Of a stretch of 64,000 nucleotides of DNA, positions 42,646 to 49,923 are shown in pieces (the first letter of the stretch is position 1; each line of letters opens with the position of its first letter). The notes below the pieces were generated by a model. That model was not told the DNA's origin. It was given only the letters and a program-made list of their open reading frames with translations, and did not search any database. Source of the stretch: JACPYF01 sp964348695 (GTDB lineage Bacteria; Patescibacteriota; Saccharimonadia; Saccharimonadales; Saccharimonadaceae); contig CAYGDI010000002.1 of NCBI GenBank assembly GCA_964348695.1, forward strand, positions 62,001 through 126,000, given 5' to 3'. The translations under genes and the position numbers were made by a program.

Positions 42646-43145
42646 TGAGTAAACCAAAACTCATCATCATCCGTGGACCATCCGGTAGCGGCAAAAGCAC
42701 CATCGCGCACAAACTTCGTGAAAGTAGCGACCACAATATTGCACTGCTAGAGTTCGACACATTTCGAAACGACATATTAGGTCTGCAAGGCGATTATTAT
42801 CCGGCAGCTATCGAGATGTATACTCACAGTGCGCTCACCGCTCTGGCAAATGGCTACGACGTTATCATGGACGGAATTTACAGGCCAGAAGGACATGACA
42901 ACCCACTAGAAAAGCTCTTTAGTGGCCATGATGGTGAAAACTACATATTTTGGTTTGATATTTCGCTGGACGAAACAGCAAAGCGTCATGCTAGTCGTGA
43001 AAAATCAAAACTTTTCGGCGAAAAAGAGTTGGCCGAATGGTACAGCAAACCTACAGCCATGGGGTATGATTTCGAATACGCAATATCCGAGGGTTCAACC
43101 GTTGAGCAAACTGTGGAGCTAATACTTAGTAAAACCGGGCTCTAG
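42645..43145 (+). CDS. P-loop kinase-like protein (zeta-toxin/AAA_33-like)
   Basis: 166 aa. LIIIRGPSGSGKSTIA is a Walker A loop; LLEFDTFRNDIL and GYDVIMDGIY follow the pattern of small-molecule or polynucleotide-kinase-like P-loop enzymes, and FWFDISLDETAKRHASR is a lid-like segment with basic residues. No antitoxin is adjacent, so a toxin role is unlikely; a metabolite or antibiotic kinase is possible. Substrate unknown. Confidence 0.75.
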   Translation: MSKPKLIIIRGPSGSGKSTIAHKLRESSDHNIALLEFDTFRNDILGLQGDYYPAAIEMYTHSALTALANGYDVIMDGIYRPEGHDNPLEKLFSGHDGENYIFWFDISLDETAKRHASREKSKLFGEKELAEWYSKPTAMGYDFEYAISEGSTVEQTVELILSKTGL

Positions 43146-43495
43146 CCTTGGCGCAAGATGTTTTGCATCGACTTGCCTCTTGCTAGCTCGTCGATCAGCT
43201 TGTCTAGATAGCGGATCTCTCGCATAGTTGGCTCTTTGATTTCTTCTACCCTGACTCCGCAGATTACTCCAGTAATCAGCTTGCGAGACGGATTCATCTT
43301 GGGCGCCTCGGCAAAGAATGTTTCAAAATCTGTTTGTTTCTCTATCTCGGCCTCTAACCCCTTTTGGTCATGACCTGTTAGCCAACGAATCACTTCGTCA
43401 ACCTCGGCTTTGGTACGTCCCTTTTTCTCAGCCTTGGCAATATATAGCGGGTAGACACTTGCGAAGCTCATTGTGTATACCCGATGTTTTGTCAT
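43142..43495 (-). CDS. DUF2200-family protein
   Basis: 117 aa, soluble, starting HRVYTMSFASVYPLYIAKAE and containing DEVIRWLTGHDQ, the hallmark of DUF2200. Function unknown. Its start overlaps the stop of the DUF1801 gene by 4 bp; both families are often found in genomes as small accessory proteins. Confidence 0.8.
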   Translation of the reverse strand: MTKHRVYTMSFASVYPLYIAKAEKKGRTKAEVDEVIRWLTGHDQKGLEAEIEKQTDFETFFAEAPKMNPSRKLITGVICGVRVEEIKEPTMREIRYLDKLIDELARGKSMQNILRQG

Positions 43496-43911
43496 GCGTG
43501 CTTTTTCTTCATATCCGCATATGATCTCTTGATCAGTTTTTCTAAAATAACTATGTCTACATCGGTCAGTTTATTGATATATAGACATCCAACACTAGTT
43601 TTGTGTTTGCCCAGTTTTGTCAGCATATCAGAATAATCGCCAAATCCAGGCATTATATACAGTGTCAGGTTTTGCTTTCTGGGTGAAAAACCTATTAGTG
43701 GCCAATCACCTTCCTGACTACTACGTTCGGACTTGTAGTGATACTGTCCAAAACCAATAATACTCGTCCCCCACATCTTGGCTGGCTCACCAGTGACTTT
43801 TGTGAATAATTTTAGTAGCACAAAACCGTCATTGCGTCTGGTTTCATTGTCTACAGCATCGATAAAATCGGTGACGCTAGCGTCGTTTACTTTCGTTTTG
43901 ATAGTACCCAT
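43492..43911 (-). CDS. DUF1801-family protein
   Basis: About 139 aa with SVTDFIDAVDNETRRNDGF, the start typical for DUF1801 (YdhG-like), and MPGFGDYSDMLTKLGKHKT with YINKL later. Function unknown; an iron-binding frataxin-like fold has been proposed for relatives. The ATG at 43911 is chosen because TATAAT ends 7 bp before it (leaderless); a longer frame to 43980 is open but has a poor start. Confidence 0.8.
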   Translation of the reverse strand: MGTIKTKVNDASVTDFIDAVDNETRRNDGFVLLKLFTKVTGEPAKMWGTSIIGFGQYHYKSERSSQEGDWPLIGFSPRKQNLTLYIMPGFGDYSDMLTKLGKHKTSVGCLYINKLTDVDIVILEKLIKRSYADMKKKHA

Positions 43912-43918
43912 ACTTCGT

Positions 43919-43924
43919 ATTATA
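43919..43924 (-). promoter_or_regulatory. -10 box of DUF1801-DUF2200, leaderless
   Basis: Minus-strand TATAAT, 7 bp before the ATG. Confidence 0.55.
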
Positions 43925-44072
43925 TAAAATTGAGGGGTATTATGAAAATAGAATAAAGGCAGGTGCGTGTTTAGAGACAATGCAATATTCAGTGGCTACT
44001 CGGTTAATGATATATAAAAATCAAAATATTTTTACGGCGGGACTTTAGGTTGCAATGCTTCACAAGACGAAA

Positions 44073-44172
44073 AATGCATCGCAAGACGAAAACTGCAAAC
44101 CGTAGACCAGATATTGCTTGGTTCACAGACCCAGCGGGCAATGTTCTATACCTTCTCAGTAACTATGATTAA
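44073..44172 (+). pseudogene. Remnant of a glyoxalase/VOC-family gene
   Basis: The frame ending at 44172 reads PDIAWFTDPAGNVLYLLSNYD, the typical C-terminal strand of VOC proteins (FxDPxGNxxxL). Upstream the similarity is lost within a few codons and an 11-bp direct repeat CAAGACGAAAA appears twice (44052-44062 and 44083-44093 or so). Only the tail of a deleted gene remains. The rest of 43981-44190 shows nothing else. Confidence 0.6.
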
Positions 44173-44191
44173 TTTTCGACTCATCTGTATA

Positions 44192-44220
44192 TTGACATAG
44201 TGTTTTAAATCTTTTATAAT
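44192..44220 (+). promoter_or_regulatory. Consensus sigma-70 promoter
   Basis: TTGACA (44192-44197), 17 bp, TATAAT (44215-44220), ahead of the 146-aa cassette gene. Confidence 0.85.
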
Positions 44221-44239
44221 TAAATAATCATTCGGCTTT

Positions 44240-44262
44240 TTGTTGAGTGTGCAACTCAACAA
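44240..44262 (+). other. 5' leader stem-loop
   Basis: TTGTTGAGT and ACTCAACAA pair perfectly (9 bp) with loop GTGCA, about 12 nt into the transcript. Confidence 0.6.
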
Positions 44263-44293
44263 GCAGGCAAACCACTACACGATAGGTAATTTG

Positions 44294-44734
44294 ATGACAA
44301 CTTTTACTGTCATAACCACACCAGATGTCGATGAGACATTGTTGAAAACGTTGCTCGCCTATAAGCGTGAGCTAACTGACCAACAAATCTCAGAGATGCT
44401 CGAATCCACCAACCCAGTCGTACGCAAAGACGGCGCTCTCTACTTCATCGAGCCCGTCGACCCACGAACGCAATCCTTTATTTGGAGTCCTAGCTTCACT
44501 GACGAAGCCGAAGGCTTGACTGAAATCAGTCAGATTCTCACGCTGCACAGCTTCGGGTATCAAGGCTTTTTCAAGCCATCAGTCGAGGAAGTTCTAGCCA
44601 TGATTCCCGTCGACGTGCTGCCGGGCGTTAAAGCCTTTGAGGTTTTCGGTCCCGCAGATGTGGATGACCTGAATCGGCAAAGTCCTGCTATCGACGCCGG
44701 ACATCACGTTGCAGTAACTGTTCTGTACGCCTGA
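44294..44734 (+). CDS. Soluble acidic protein (cassette gene), 146 aa
   Basis: No family recognised. An alpha/beta protein without signal peptide or membrane helix; segments TFTVITTPDVDETLL and LHSFGYQGFFKPSVEEVLAMIP are distinctive. ATG at 44294 follows a weak AGG; longer in-frame starts would lie inside the leader hairpin. Consensus promoter, leader hairpin and terminator of its own, and C-ending codons, as for the other cassettes. Confidence 0.65.
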   Translation: MTTFTVITTPDVDETLLKTLLAYKRELTDQQISEMLESTNPVVRKDGALYFIEPVDPRTQSFIWSPSFTDEAEGLTEISQILTLHSFGYQGFFKPSVEEVLAMIPVDVLPGVKAFEVFGPADVDDLNRQSPAIDAGHHVAVTVLYA

Positions 44735-44812
44735 GGTTTCCTCCTCACAAAGGTTGGTACAATCAGTGGGTGATGTTTGCTTGCTTGTTGTATCAACTTT
44801 TGATTACAAATT

Positions 44813-44835
44813 AACTCACTATTGTGAGTTTTTTA
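44813..44835. terminator. Bidirectional terminator
   Basis: AACTCAC pairs with GTGAGTT around TATT, followed by T6 on the plus strand. It separates the 146-aa cassette from the convergent DUF4287 gene. Confidence 0.7.
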
Positions 44836-45114
44836 TTTGTCTTTGCCATCGAGTTTCAGGGTGTTTGATGGGTCGCTGTGTGCAGTGCCACTGTCGACAT
44901 GCTTGTCGCTGATTTTGGCACCGTTTTTGATAACGTGGACTATCGCCATCGCATGACCACGGCCTAGGTCGAAATCTTGTTTCAGCCAATCGACTATTGC
45001 GCCAGCTTTTGTCGCAGGTTCGTCAAAACCTTTTTCTTTCGCCATAGCGATAAATTCGTTCGGCGTTTTACCTGTTTTTTCTTCTATATTGTCTAGATAT
45101 GCTTGAAATGACAT
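44833..45114 (-). CDS. DUF4287-family protein
   Basis: About 93 aa beginning MSFQAYLDNIEEKTGKTP, with the LGRGHAMAIVHVIKNG segment typical of DUF4287. Soluble; function unknown. Members often sit near SRPBCC and DUF1801 genes, as here. ATG 45114 is preferred to 45126 because it begins the family consensus. Confidence 0.85.
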   Translation of the reverse strand: MSFQAYLDNIEEKTGKTPNEFIAMAKEKGFDEPATKAGAIVDWLKQDFDLGRGHAMAIVHVIKNGAKISDKHVDSGTAHSDPSNTLKLDGKDK

Positions 45115-45220
45115 AAATTTCTCCAACTACATTAGTTAAATATTAGCATGTTATAACAATATTTATGATTAATCTCTTATTTATAGTTCCATTGGACGTA
45201 AATAATGGGATAATGGCTAT

Positions 45221-45823
45221 ATGAGTAATCTTACAATTCTAATAGACGAAAATGTATCAAGGGTCGATGGGAAGGCACAACGCATTAGTTTCTGTGTTGT
45301 CGAGGTTGCTGAACAAGAAGTACTTAATGAAGTTATTTCAAAAGTTGCGCTGATGAAAGCTGATAAGATTCGTTTCGCGGATATCAACAAATTTCACTTC
45401 AGTGAATTGTCGGAAACGCAGCGGTCTGCTGTTATAGAATTTATCTCTAAACTAAATATCACGGCTAAAACTTACACGTACTACTGTTTTAATGAAACCG
45501 AGAAAGAATCAAAGATCCAGTGCCTACAAAAAACAATAGAGCATTTAAAGCGGCTCCACCCCAATAAAAAGTTAGATATTAGGGTCGAATATGCTGGAGA
45601 ATATAAGGACGTACCTGAGCTTAAAAAACTCCTCGTTAAAAATTCTGATATATTTATTATCGCCGACGGCTTTCTAGCCGTATTCATAGGAAAACTAGAT
45701 AACATTTCAAGAAGGCAAGGCAGCTACGATAAGTTATACCAATTGATACGTGAAAAAATACGCCTTCAAGTATTTAGTGATGGCGCTAAAAAGGTGTATC
45801 TTACGGGAAGAAATAGATTATAA
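45221..45823 (+). CDS. DUF3800-like protein, candidate RNase H-fold nuclease
   Basis: 200 aa. The layout follows DUF3800: ILIDEN at the start (acidic pair on the first strand), FHFSELSETQR, a conserved acidic strand LDIRVEYAGEY, and FIIADGFLAVFIG near the end, in the place of the QLADxxAG segment with the last acidic residue. DUF3800 proteins have been reported as partners of retron reverse transcriptases. The gene is 86 bp upstream of a retron-like RT on the same strand and, like it, is more AT-rich than the neighbours, suggesting joint acquisition. GATAAT is 6 bp before the ATG (leaderless). Confidence 0.55.
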   Translation: MSNLTILIDENVSRVDGKAQRISFCVVEVAEQEVLNEVISKVALMKADKIRFADINKFHFSELSETQRSAVIEFISKLNITAKTYTYYCFNETEKESKIQCLQKTIEHLKRLHPNKKLDIRVEYAGEYKDVPELKKLLVKNSDIFIIADGFLAVFIGKLDNISRRQGSYDKLYQLIREKIRLQVFSDGAKKVYLTGRNRL

Positions 45824-45830
45824 TCAAAGA

Positions 45831-45899
45831 TGCGAGGTTGTTTACCTGAATCGGGTATAACTTAACACCTCTACCAGAATATTTTTCTAGTGCCTCGCA
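45831..45899 (+). ncRNA. Candidate structured RNA between DUF3800-like and RT genes
   Basis: TGCGAGG (45831-45837) and CCTCGCA (45893-45899) form a 7-bp closing stem around about 55 nt with a small ACCT/GGGT hairpin and an AT-rich hairpin (CTACCAGAA/TTCTAG). No T run follows, so it is not a terminator. Place and shape are those of the a1/a2 stem of a retron msr-msd RNA, but it is shorter than usual msr-msd regions. Candidate only. Confidence 0.35.
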
Positions 45900-45909
45900 C
45901 TATGTTTTG

Positions 45910-46848
45910 ATGCTTTATGATTTAATTGGTGTACCAGAATCTGAACTATCATCTTTTTTAGAAGATGTCGATGGAGCTATCGTAAATAATGGATCTCACT
46001 ATAAGCATAAGAAAACATCAGCCCACTCTTCTGTTTCTCTCAAGTTTGACAAGTTTATTCTTGAAAACGTACTAAAGCACATACAGGATAAGAAGCCGAC
46101 ACAAGGTGCATTTGCAAAAAAATCTATAAAAGAATTGCTTAATCCTCATAAGAATCAAAAATACATATTTATAAGTGATATTAAGCAATATTTTGAAAAT
46201 ATAAATTATTCCGATGTTGCTGAGGAAATTAAGAAGTGTACTCAGATTGCCAATTCGGTTGAAATGGTCAAAGATGTGTATTTCACAAAAGATGATCAAC
46301 TAAAAAGAGGCCTTAAGGCGTCGGCTCCAATTTCAGAGATAGTCGGACTAAAGATAGATTCTTTAATTAATTCAATTATCCATGAAAATAGCAGTAAAGC
46401 TCTTACTTACACCAGATACTACGATGACTTAATGATTTCATCTGATAATATCGAAGATCTTAAGATTTTTAAGAAAAAACTAGAAGAAAAACTTAATAGC
46501 AGCCTAGGACTTAAGCTAAACGTAAAGAAATCACGTTTACGGGTTTTGCAGGGAACAAAAGCACTCGGTATGCGGTATCATAACGGTCAAGTTAGACCAA
46601 CGCAAAAATATAAGAAAAAATTACGTGCAATAATTTTTCAATATAAACATAGTGATTATGACGAAAATGATATTTATGATGTATATGCTGCAAAAAAACA
46701 CGTCGGTACAGTAATAGGATCGATAAGGTATTTGCTAGATAATAAGCCTGATGAAAGCGAACCATACGAAGAGCTTCTAGCGGATCATTACGAGGAACTG
46801 AATAGGCTAGACGATATTGCAAAAGAGCTTAGTGAGTATGAAGAATAA
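45910..46848 (+). CDS. Retron-like reverse transcriptase
   Basis: 312 aa, normal for a stand-alone retron RT. Motifs in order: LLNPHKNQKYIFISDIKQYFENI (H80 in the NAxxH-like position, catalytic D90), GLKASAPISEIVGLKID (RT motif 3-4), RYYDDLM with catalytic D172-D173, LKLNVKKSRL, and ALGMRYHNG followed by PTQKYKKKLRAII, in the place of the VTG Y-motif and basic helix of retron RTs. The VTG itself is ALG, so membership of a divergent retron or unknown-group RT is open. ATG 45910 lies 11 bp after the inverted repeat. AT-rich, no maturase or endonuclease domain. Confidence 0.82.
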   Translation: MLYDLIGVPESELSSFLEDVDGAIVNNGSHYKHKKTSAHSSVSLKFDKFILENVLKHIQDKKPTQGAFAKKSIKELLNPHKNQKYIFISDIKQYFENINYSDVAEEIKKCTQIANSVEMVKDVYFTKDDQLKRGLKASAPISEIVGLKIDSLINSIIHENSSKALTYTRYYDDLMISSDNIEDLKIFKKKLEEKLNSSLGLKLNVKKSRLRVLQGTKALGMRYHNGQVRPTQKYKKKLRAIIFQYKHSDYDENDIYDVYAAKKHVGTVIGSIRYLLDNKPDESEPYEELLADHYEELNRLDDIAKELSEYEE

Positions 46849-46892
46849 ACAGCTTGAGAATTATAAACGAACCTTAGTGATATAATAAAACT

Positions 46893-47360
46893 ATGAATAC
46901 ATTACACTTCACAATAGATATCAAAGCTCCGAAACAACATGTTTGGGACGTGATGTTGGGTGACGAAACATATCGTCAATGGACGATGCCTTTTACTCCT
47001 GGTTCGTACTTTGAAGGCAGTTGGGATGAAGGTAGCACAATTCGATTCCTCGGACCTGGCGAGAATGGTCAAAAACCCGGTGGTATGATTAGTCGTATTG
47101 CCGAAAACCGACCATACGAATTTGTCTCGATCGAAACGTTAGGATTGGTCAATGATGGTGTTGATGACACTACTAGCGACGATGCTGCAGCTTGGGCTGG
47201 TGGTCACGAAAACTACACCTTCAATGAAACTGATGGTGTGACTACACTAGAAATCGACCTCGAGAGCGATGGCATGCCAGAGTCAATGAAAGACGAATTC
47301 TCTAAAATGTGGCCTGAAGCTTTGGCCAAACTAAAAGAACTCGCTGAGCATACTCCCTAG
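46893..47360 (+). CDS. SRPBCC (AHSA1-like) protein
   Basis: 155 aa with the START/SRPBCC fold pattern: IDIKAPKQHVWDVMLGDETYRQW at the start and MPESMKDEFSKMWPEALAKLKELAE as the long C-terminal helix. Members bind hydrophobic ligands or Hsp90; the role here is unknown. TATAAT (46881-46886, extended TGA) ends 6 bp before the ATG, so leaderless. Confidence 0.85.
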   Translation: MNTLHFTIDIKAPKQHVWDVMLGDETYRQWTMPFTPGSYFEGSWDEGSTIRFLGPGENGQKPGGMISRIAENRPYEFVSIETLGLVNDGVDDTTSDDAAAWAGGHENYTFNETDGVTTLEIDLESDGMPESMKDEFSKMWPEALAKLKELAEHTP

Positions 47361-47365
47361 ACCCC

Positions 47366-47394
47366 TTGCGAAACGTAAGCTTTTTTGTTATAAT
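47366..47394 (+). promoter_or_regulatory. Promoter of the 47511 cassette gene
   Basis: TTGCGA (47366-47371), 17 bp, TATAAT (47389-47394), then a leader of about 110 nt. Confidence 0.75.
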
Positions 47395-47459
47395 TGTATG
47401 TACAATCCCAAGTTTGATAGCTTGGTGGCCCTCATGTTAGACAATGTTAGGTAACGCGA

Positions 47460-47482
47460 CTCTTTGCGCATTGATCAAAGAG
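47460..47482 (+). other. 5' leader stem-loop
   Basis: CTCTTTG and CAAAGAG form a 7-bp stem with a 9-nt loop, upstream of the AAAGGCGG ribosome-binding-site candidate; a CCAAG/CTTGG hairpin lies earlier in the leader. Confidence 0.5.
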
Positions 47483-47510
47483 AAACGAGATAGAAAGGCG
47501 GTGGGTTGTT

Positions 47511-47879
47511 CTGACAATCCCGCTCACACCACAAGAAGATCGAGTACGTATCACTGTAGGACCTTCGGAAAAAGGGCTTGCTGCTACCGCAGAAGCTCTA
47601 GGGAGCGCTTCGATGCAACCGCTTCTAGACCAGTCGGTACAAAACGAACTACCGCTGACGTTTAGAACGGATCGAACAGCTATTGACAGTGGCAAAATGG
47701 CTCAGCTCATCATCGTTCCCCAGGCATTGACTCGTCTACCCGACGACCGAGGCTGGGACTTTGCAGGACCGTTGCTGGCAGACAGCGACTTCGTGATTCG
47801 CGGTCAAAAAGCTCACCCGATTCAAGTCAAGGGCTATATCAGCTCGGAGACTGGTGAAGGAAGCTTCAGTATCGTTTAG
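47511..47879 (+). CDS. Soluble protein with non-standard start (cassette gene), about 122 aa
   Basis: The reading frame is open from 47475 and coding-like from about 47511 (TPQEDRVRITVGPSEKG), but the first ATG is at 47613. Between the upstream stop and that ATG there is no in-frame ATG, GTG or TTG; a CTG at 47511 stands 10 bp after AAAGGCGG and is the best start. If ATG 47613 is used, the protein is 88 aa. No family recognised; alpha/beta, no membrane helix; ends KGYISSETGEGSFSIV. Own promoter, leader hairpins and terminator. Confidence 0.55.
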   Translation: MTIPLTPQEDRVRITVGPSEKGLAATAEALGSASMQPLLDQSVQNELPLTFRTDRTAIDSGKMAQLIIVPQALTRLPDDRGWDFAGPLLADSDFVIRGQKAHPIQVKGYISSETGEGSFSIV

Positions 47880-47893
47880 GGGCTAATCTCCCT

Positions 47894-47938
47894 CCGTCGA
47901 TCGCACTAGCAGCAATGTTAGTACGATCGGCGGTTTTT
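47894..47938 (+). terminator. Terminator of the 47511 cassette gene
   Basis: CCGTCGATCG (47894-47903) pairs with CGATCGGCGG (47924-47933, one G-U), followed by TTTTT. Confidence 0.8.
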
Positions 47939-48010
47939 ACTATTTGGCTAATTGCCAGTAGCATTTATTTGGGCTCGGGCGTAAAATAAAAGTATACATA
48001 GGAGGGTATT

Positions 48011-48199
48011 ATGGCAAAAAAAGAAGTTATCAACCGAAACGGTGCAACCGGTGGTGTGTATTTTGCTGCGTATTTGGGCGCGGTAGTGTATTTTATCAAC
48101 CAAGCAAATGGTTTTTGGGAAGTTGTGTGGGCATTTTTCCAGGCAATCGTCTGGCCAGCATTTTTGGTCTACGGCGCATTTACCGCAATGAATATATAA
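48011..48199 (+). CDS. Small membrane protein, 62 aa
   Basis: A basic N-terminus (MAKKEVINRNG) and two short hydrophobic stretches (about residues 17-30 and 37-57) rich in aromatic residues. AGGAGGG before the ATG. No family recognised. It precedes a VOC protein gene by 18 bp and may share its transcript. Confidence 0.65.
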   Translation: MAKKEVINRNGATGGVYFAAYLGAVVYFINQANGFWEVVWAFFQAIVWPAFLVYGAFTAMNI

Positions 48200-48217
48200 A
48201 CAACTAGGAGATTATTG

Positions 48218-48634
48218 ATGAGTAATATTAACGTAGAGCCTTATCTGTTTTTTCGAGGAAATACAGACGCAGCAATGAATTTTTACAAAAATATATTCGG
48301 TGGCGAGCTAGAAGGTATGAAATACGGTACCTTGAATGTTCCCGCACCCGAAGGTTTAACAAACGAAAACTGGATGCACTTGAGCCTGAACGGTGGCGAA
48401 GTCAATTTGATGGCAAGCGATACTGTCGAAGCTAGTGAAAAATCAGCTAAAATCAGTATCTCCCTGGGCGGTGATGATGAAGATAAACTAACAAAAATTT
48501 TCAACGGCCTGAGCGAAGACGTTTCAGTAGATAATCCACTAAAGAAAGAGGTTTGGGGTGATACGTTCGGCACAGTCGTCGACAAATACGGTATTGAGTG
48601 GATGGTCAATATTAGCGCAAAGCAGGAGGCATAA
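48218..48634 (+). CDS. PhnB-like VOC-family protein
   Basis: About 138 aa beginning VEPYLFFRGNTDAAMNFYKNIFGGE, the classical start of PhnB/3-demethylubiquinone-methyltransferase-like VOC proteins, and ending with WGDTFGTVVDKYGIEWMVN. These are dimeric metal or ligand-binding folds; the function is rarely known. AGGAG before ATG 48218. Its stop is followed immediately by the cupin ATG. Confidence 0.88.
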   Translation: MSNINVEPYLFFRGNTDAAMNFYKNIFGGELEGMKYGTLNVPAPEGLTNENWMHLSLNGGEVNLMASDTVEASEKSAKISISLGGDDEDKLTKIFNGLSEDVSVDNPLKKEVWGDTFGTVVDKYGIEWMVNISAKQEA

Positions 48635-49033
48635 ATGAAAGGTTTTCACGCAAACATAGAACAAGATACCATTGCGAATGATAATTTTCGCAAGGTAGTT
48701 TACACAGGCAAACACTGTCAGCTGGTACTAATGAGCCTACAGCCCCGTGAAGATATTGGACTAGAGGTACATAACGAGAATGATCAGTTCTTCCGCTTTG
48801 ACGCTGGCAGTGGCCAAGTGGTCATTGATGATAATACCTACGAAGTTACCGACGGCAGCGCAATCATCGTACCTGCAGGTGCACAGCACAATGTCATCAA
48901 TACATCACAAACTGAAAGCTTGAAACTATACACTATCTATTCACCCGCTCATCACAAAGACGGTATCGTTCGCGCAACCAAAGCAGAGGCCGAGGCGAAC
49001 GAAGAAGATTTTGACGGCGTAACTAGCGAATAA
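48635..49033 (+). CDS. Cupin-domain protein
   Basis: 132 aa, single cupin barrel: EDIGLEVHNENDQFFRFDAGSG (motif 1, ExH with E further on) and GSAIIVPAGAQHNVINTS (motif 2 with PAGxxH). Family members include small dioxygenases, isomerases and binding proteins; metal ligands look intact. AGGAGG before the ATG. Cotranscribed with the VOC protein gene. Confidence 0.88.
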   Translation: MKGFHANIEQDTIANDNFRKVVYTGKHCQLVLMSLQPREDIGLEVHNENDQFFRFDAGSGQVVIDDNTYEVTDGSAIIVPAGAQHNVINTSQTESLKLYTIYSPAHHKDGIVRATKAEAEANEEDFDGVTSE

Positions 49034-49050
49034 AAAAATCCAAATGAAAA

Positions 49051-49085
49051 GAGGCGCAGGGTCCGGACTAGCCGGAATGCGCTTC
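49051..49085 (+). other. Stable hairpin after the cupin gene
   Basis: GAGGCGCA (49051-49058) pairs with TGCGCTTC (49078-49085, one G-U) and TCCGG (49062-49066) with CCGGA (49072-49076). No T run follows on the plus strand. It may end the 48011-49033 unit or protect its 3' end. The remaining 75 bp up to the next gene show nothing. Confidence 0.45.
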
Positions 49086-49162
49086 GATTTCACACAAACA
49101 AATGCGATACAACAACTAATTTTTCAAGATCTATTGACCCTTTTTGCAAACAGTTAGAAATC

Positions 49163-49867
49163 TCATGTAAATTCTGTATGATACTGTTTCCAACGAACAA
49201 TAGCATCTACATCAAGTGCGAGGTGTTTTTTCTCAAGTTCTTGCACTCGTGCATGCAGTTCATCGGCAGTCTCACCCCTCCTAACCTCTGTCGTGTGGTG
49301 TGTGATAGCAAGACGTGTATCGTCATAACGCTCTGATACTGCATGCAATGTCTGACCTGCTTCTGTCATACCCTGGTCAATGACGTACTGTTGCAGCGAT
49401 ATACCATACATCCCTGCTGTTTGTGGCAATAGACCTGGGTGCGTATTGAACATACCAGCTGCCATGACGGGCATGTGATGTTTCCACCCATATGTCCCGA
49501 GCAATGGGCCTGCGACTTTACGCATATACCCAAGCAACAAGACGACCTCTACCCTATGTTGCATCATAACATCGACTATTTTTTGGGATTCTTCATGCGT
49601 TTGAGTGTATGGATCTTGGTGAGGGAACTGCGCTGGATACATATGTTTGTTGATACAGTATCGCGCAATTGGCAAGTGATACTTGTCTGAAGCTTGAGCT
49701 GCTTTTTCTAGCACACCAGCGTCGAGGTTATTACTCACAACAACAGTTGGCACATAGGAGAGATCTTTTTCGATAGCATCTTCGATCAGTCTTTCAGCTG
49801 TTGTACCTTCCCCTGATGCTAGTATACCCACCCCCATTTTGCCTCGACTTGGGAGTTTTTCTTTCAT
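49163..49867 (-). CDS. Formyltransferase-fold protein, PurN-like
   Basis: 234 aa. GVGILASGEGTTAERLIEDA matches the PurN start, VVLLLGYMRKVAGPLL and FNTHPGLLPQTAGMYG the catalytic N and H of the formyltransferase site (NxH...LLP), and HAVSERYDD the catalytic aspartate segment (HxVxxxxD). GAR transformylase is the commonest function, but long insertions (YCINKHMYPAQFPHQDPYT) and the lack of other pur genes here leave the substrate open. TATACT is 8 bp before the ATG (leaderless). Confidence 0.78.
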   Translation of the reverse strand: MKEKLPSRGKMGVGILASGEGTTAERLIEDAIEKDLSYVPTVVVSNNLDAGVLEKAAQASDKYHLPIARYCINKHMYPAQFPHQDPYTQTHEESQKIVDVMMQHRVEVVLLLGYMRKVAGPLLGTYGWKHHMPVMAAGMFNTHPGLLPQTAGMYGISLQQYVIDQGMTEAGQTLHAVSERYDDTRLAITHHTTEVRRGETADELHARVQELEKKHLALDVDAIVRWKQYHTEFT

Positions 49868-49923
49868 CTGCCTAAAGTATACAGTTTTTTAATGTAAGAG
49901 CAATGCTATAATAAATCGTAGAT

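Noticed and set aside
42645..43145. Zeta-toxin of a toxin-antitoxin pair
   Set aside because: No small antitoxin gene is adjacent; the upstream neighbour is a DUF1761 membrane protein, so only the kinase-like fold is claimed.
44052..44093. CRISPR-like repeat CAAGACGAAAA
   Set aside because: Only two copies 31 bp apart, no further repeats and no cas genes in the window.
45831..45899. Rho-independent terminator after the DUF3800-like gene
   Set aside because: The stem is long-range (55-nt loop) and no T run follows it.
47444..47665. 73-aa frame starting before the 47511 cassette
   Set aside because: Rich in R, C, S and H as expected for an off-frame reading; the other frame has normal composition.
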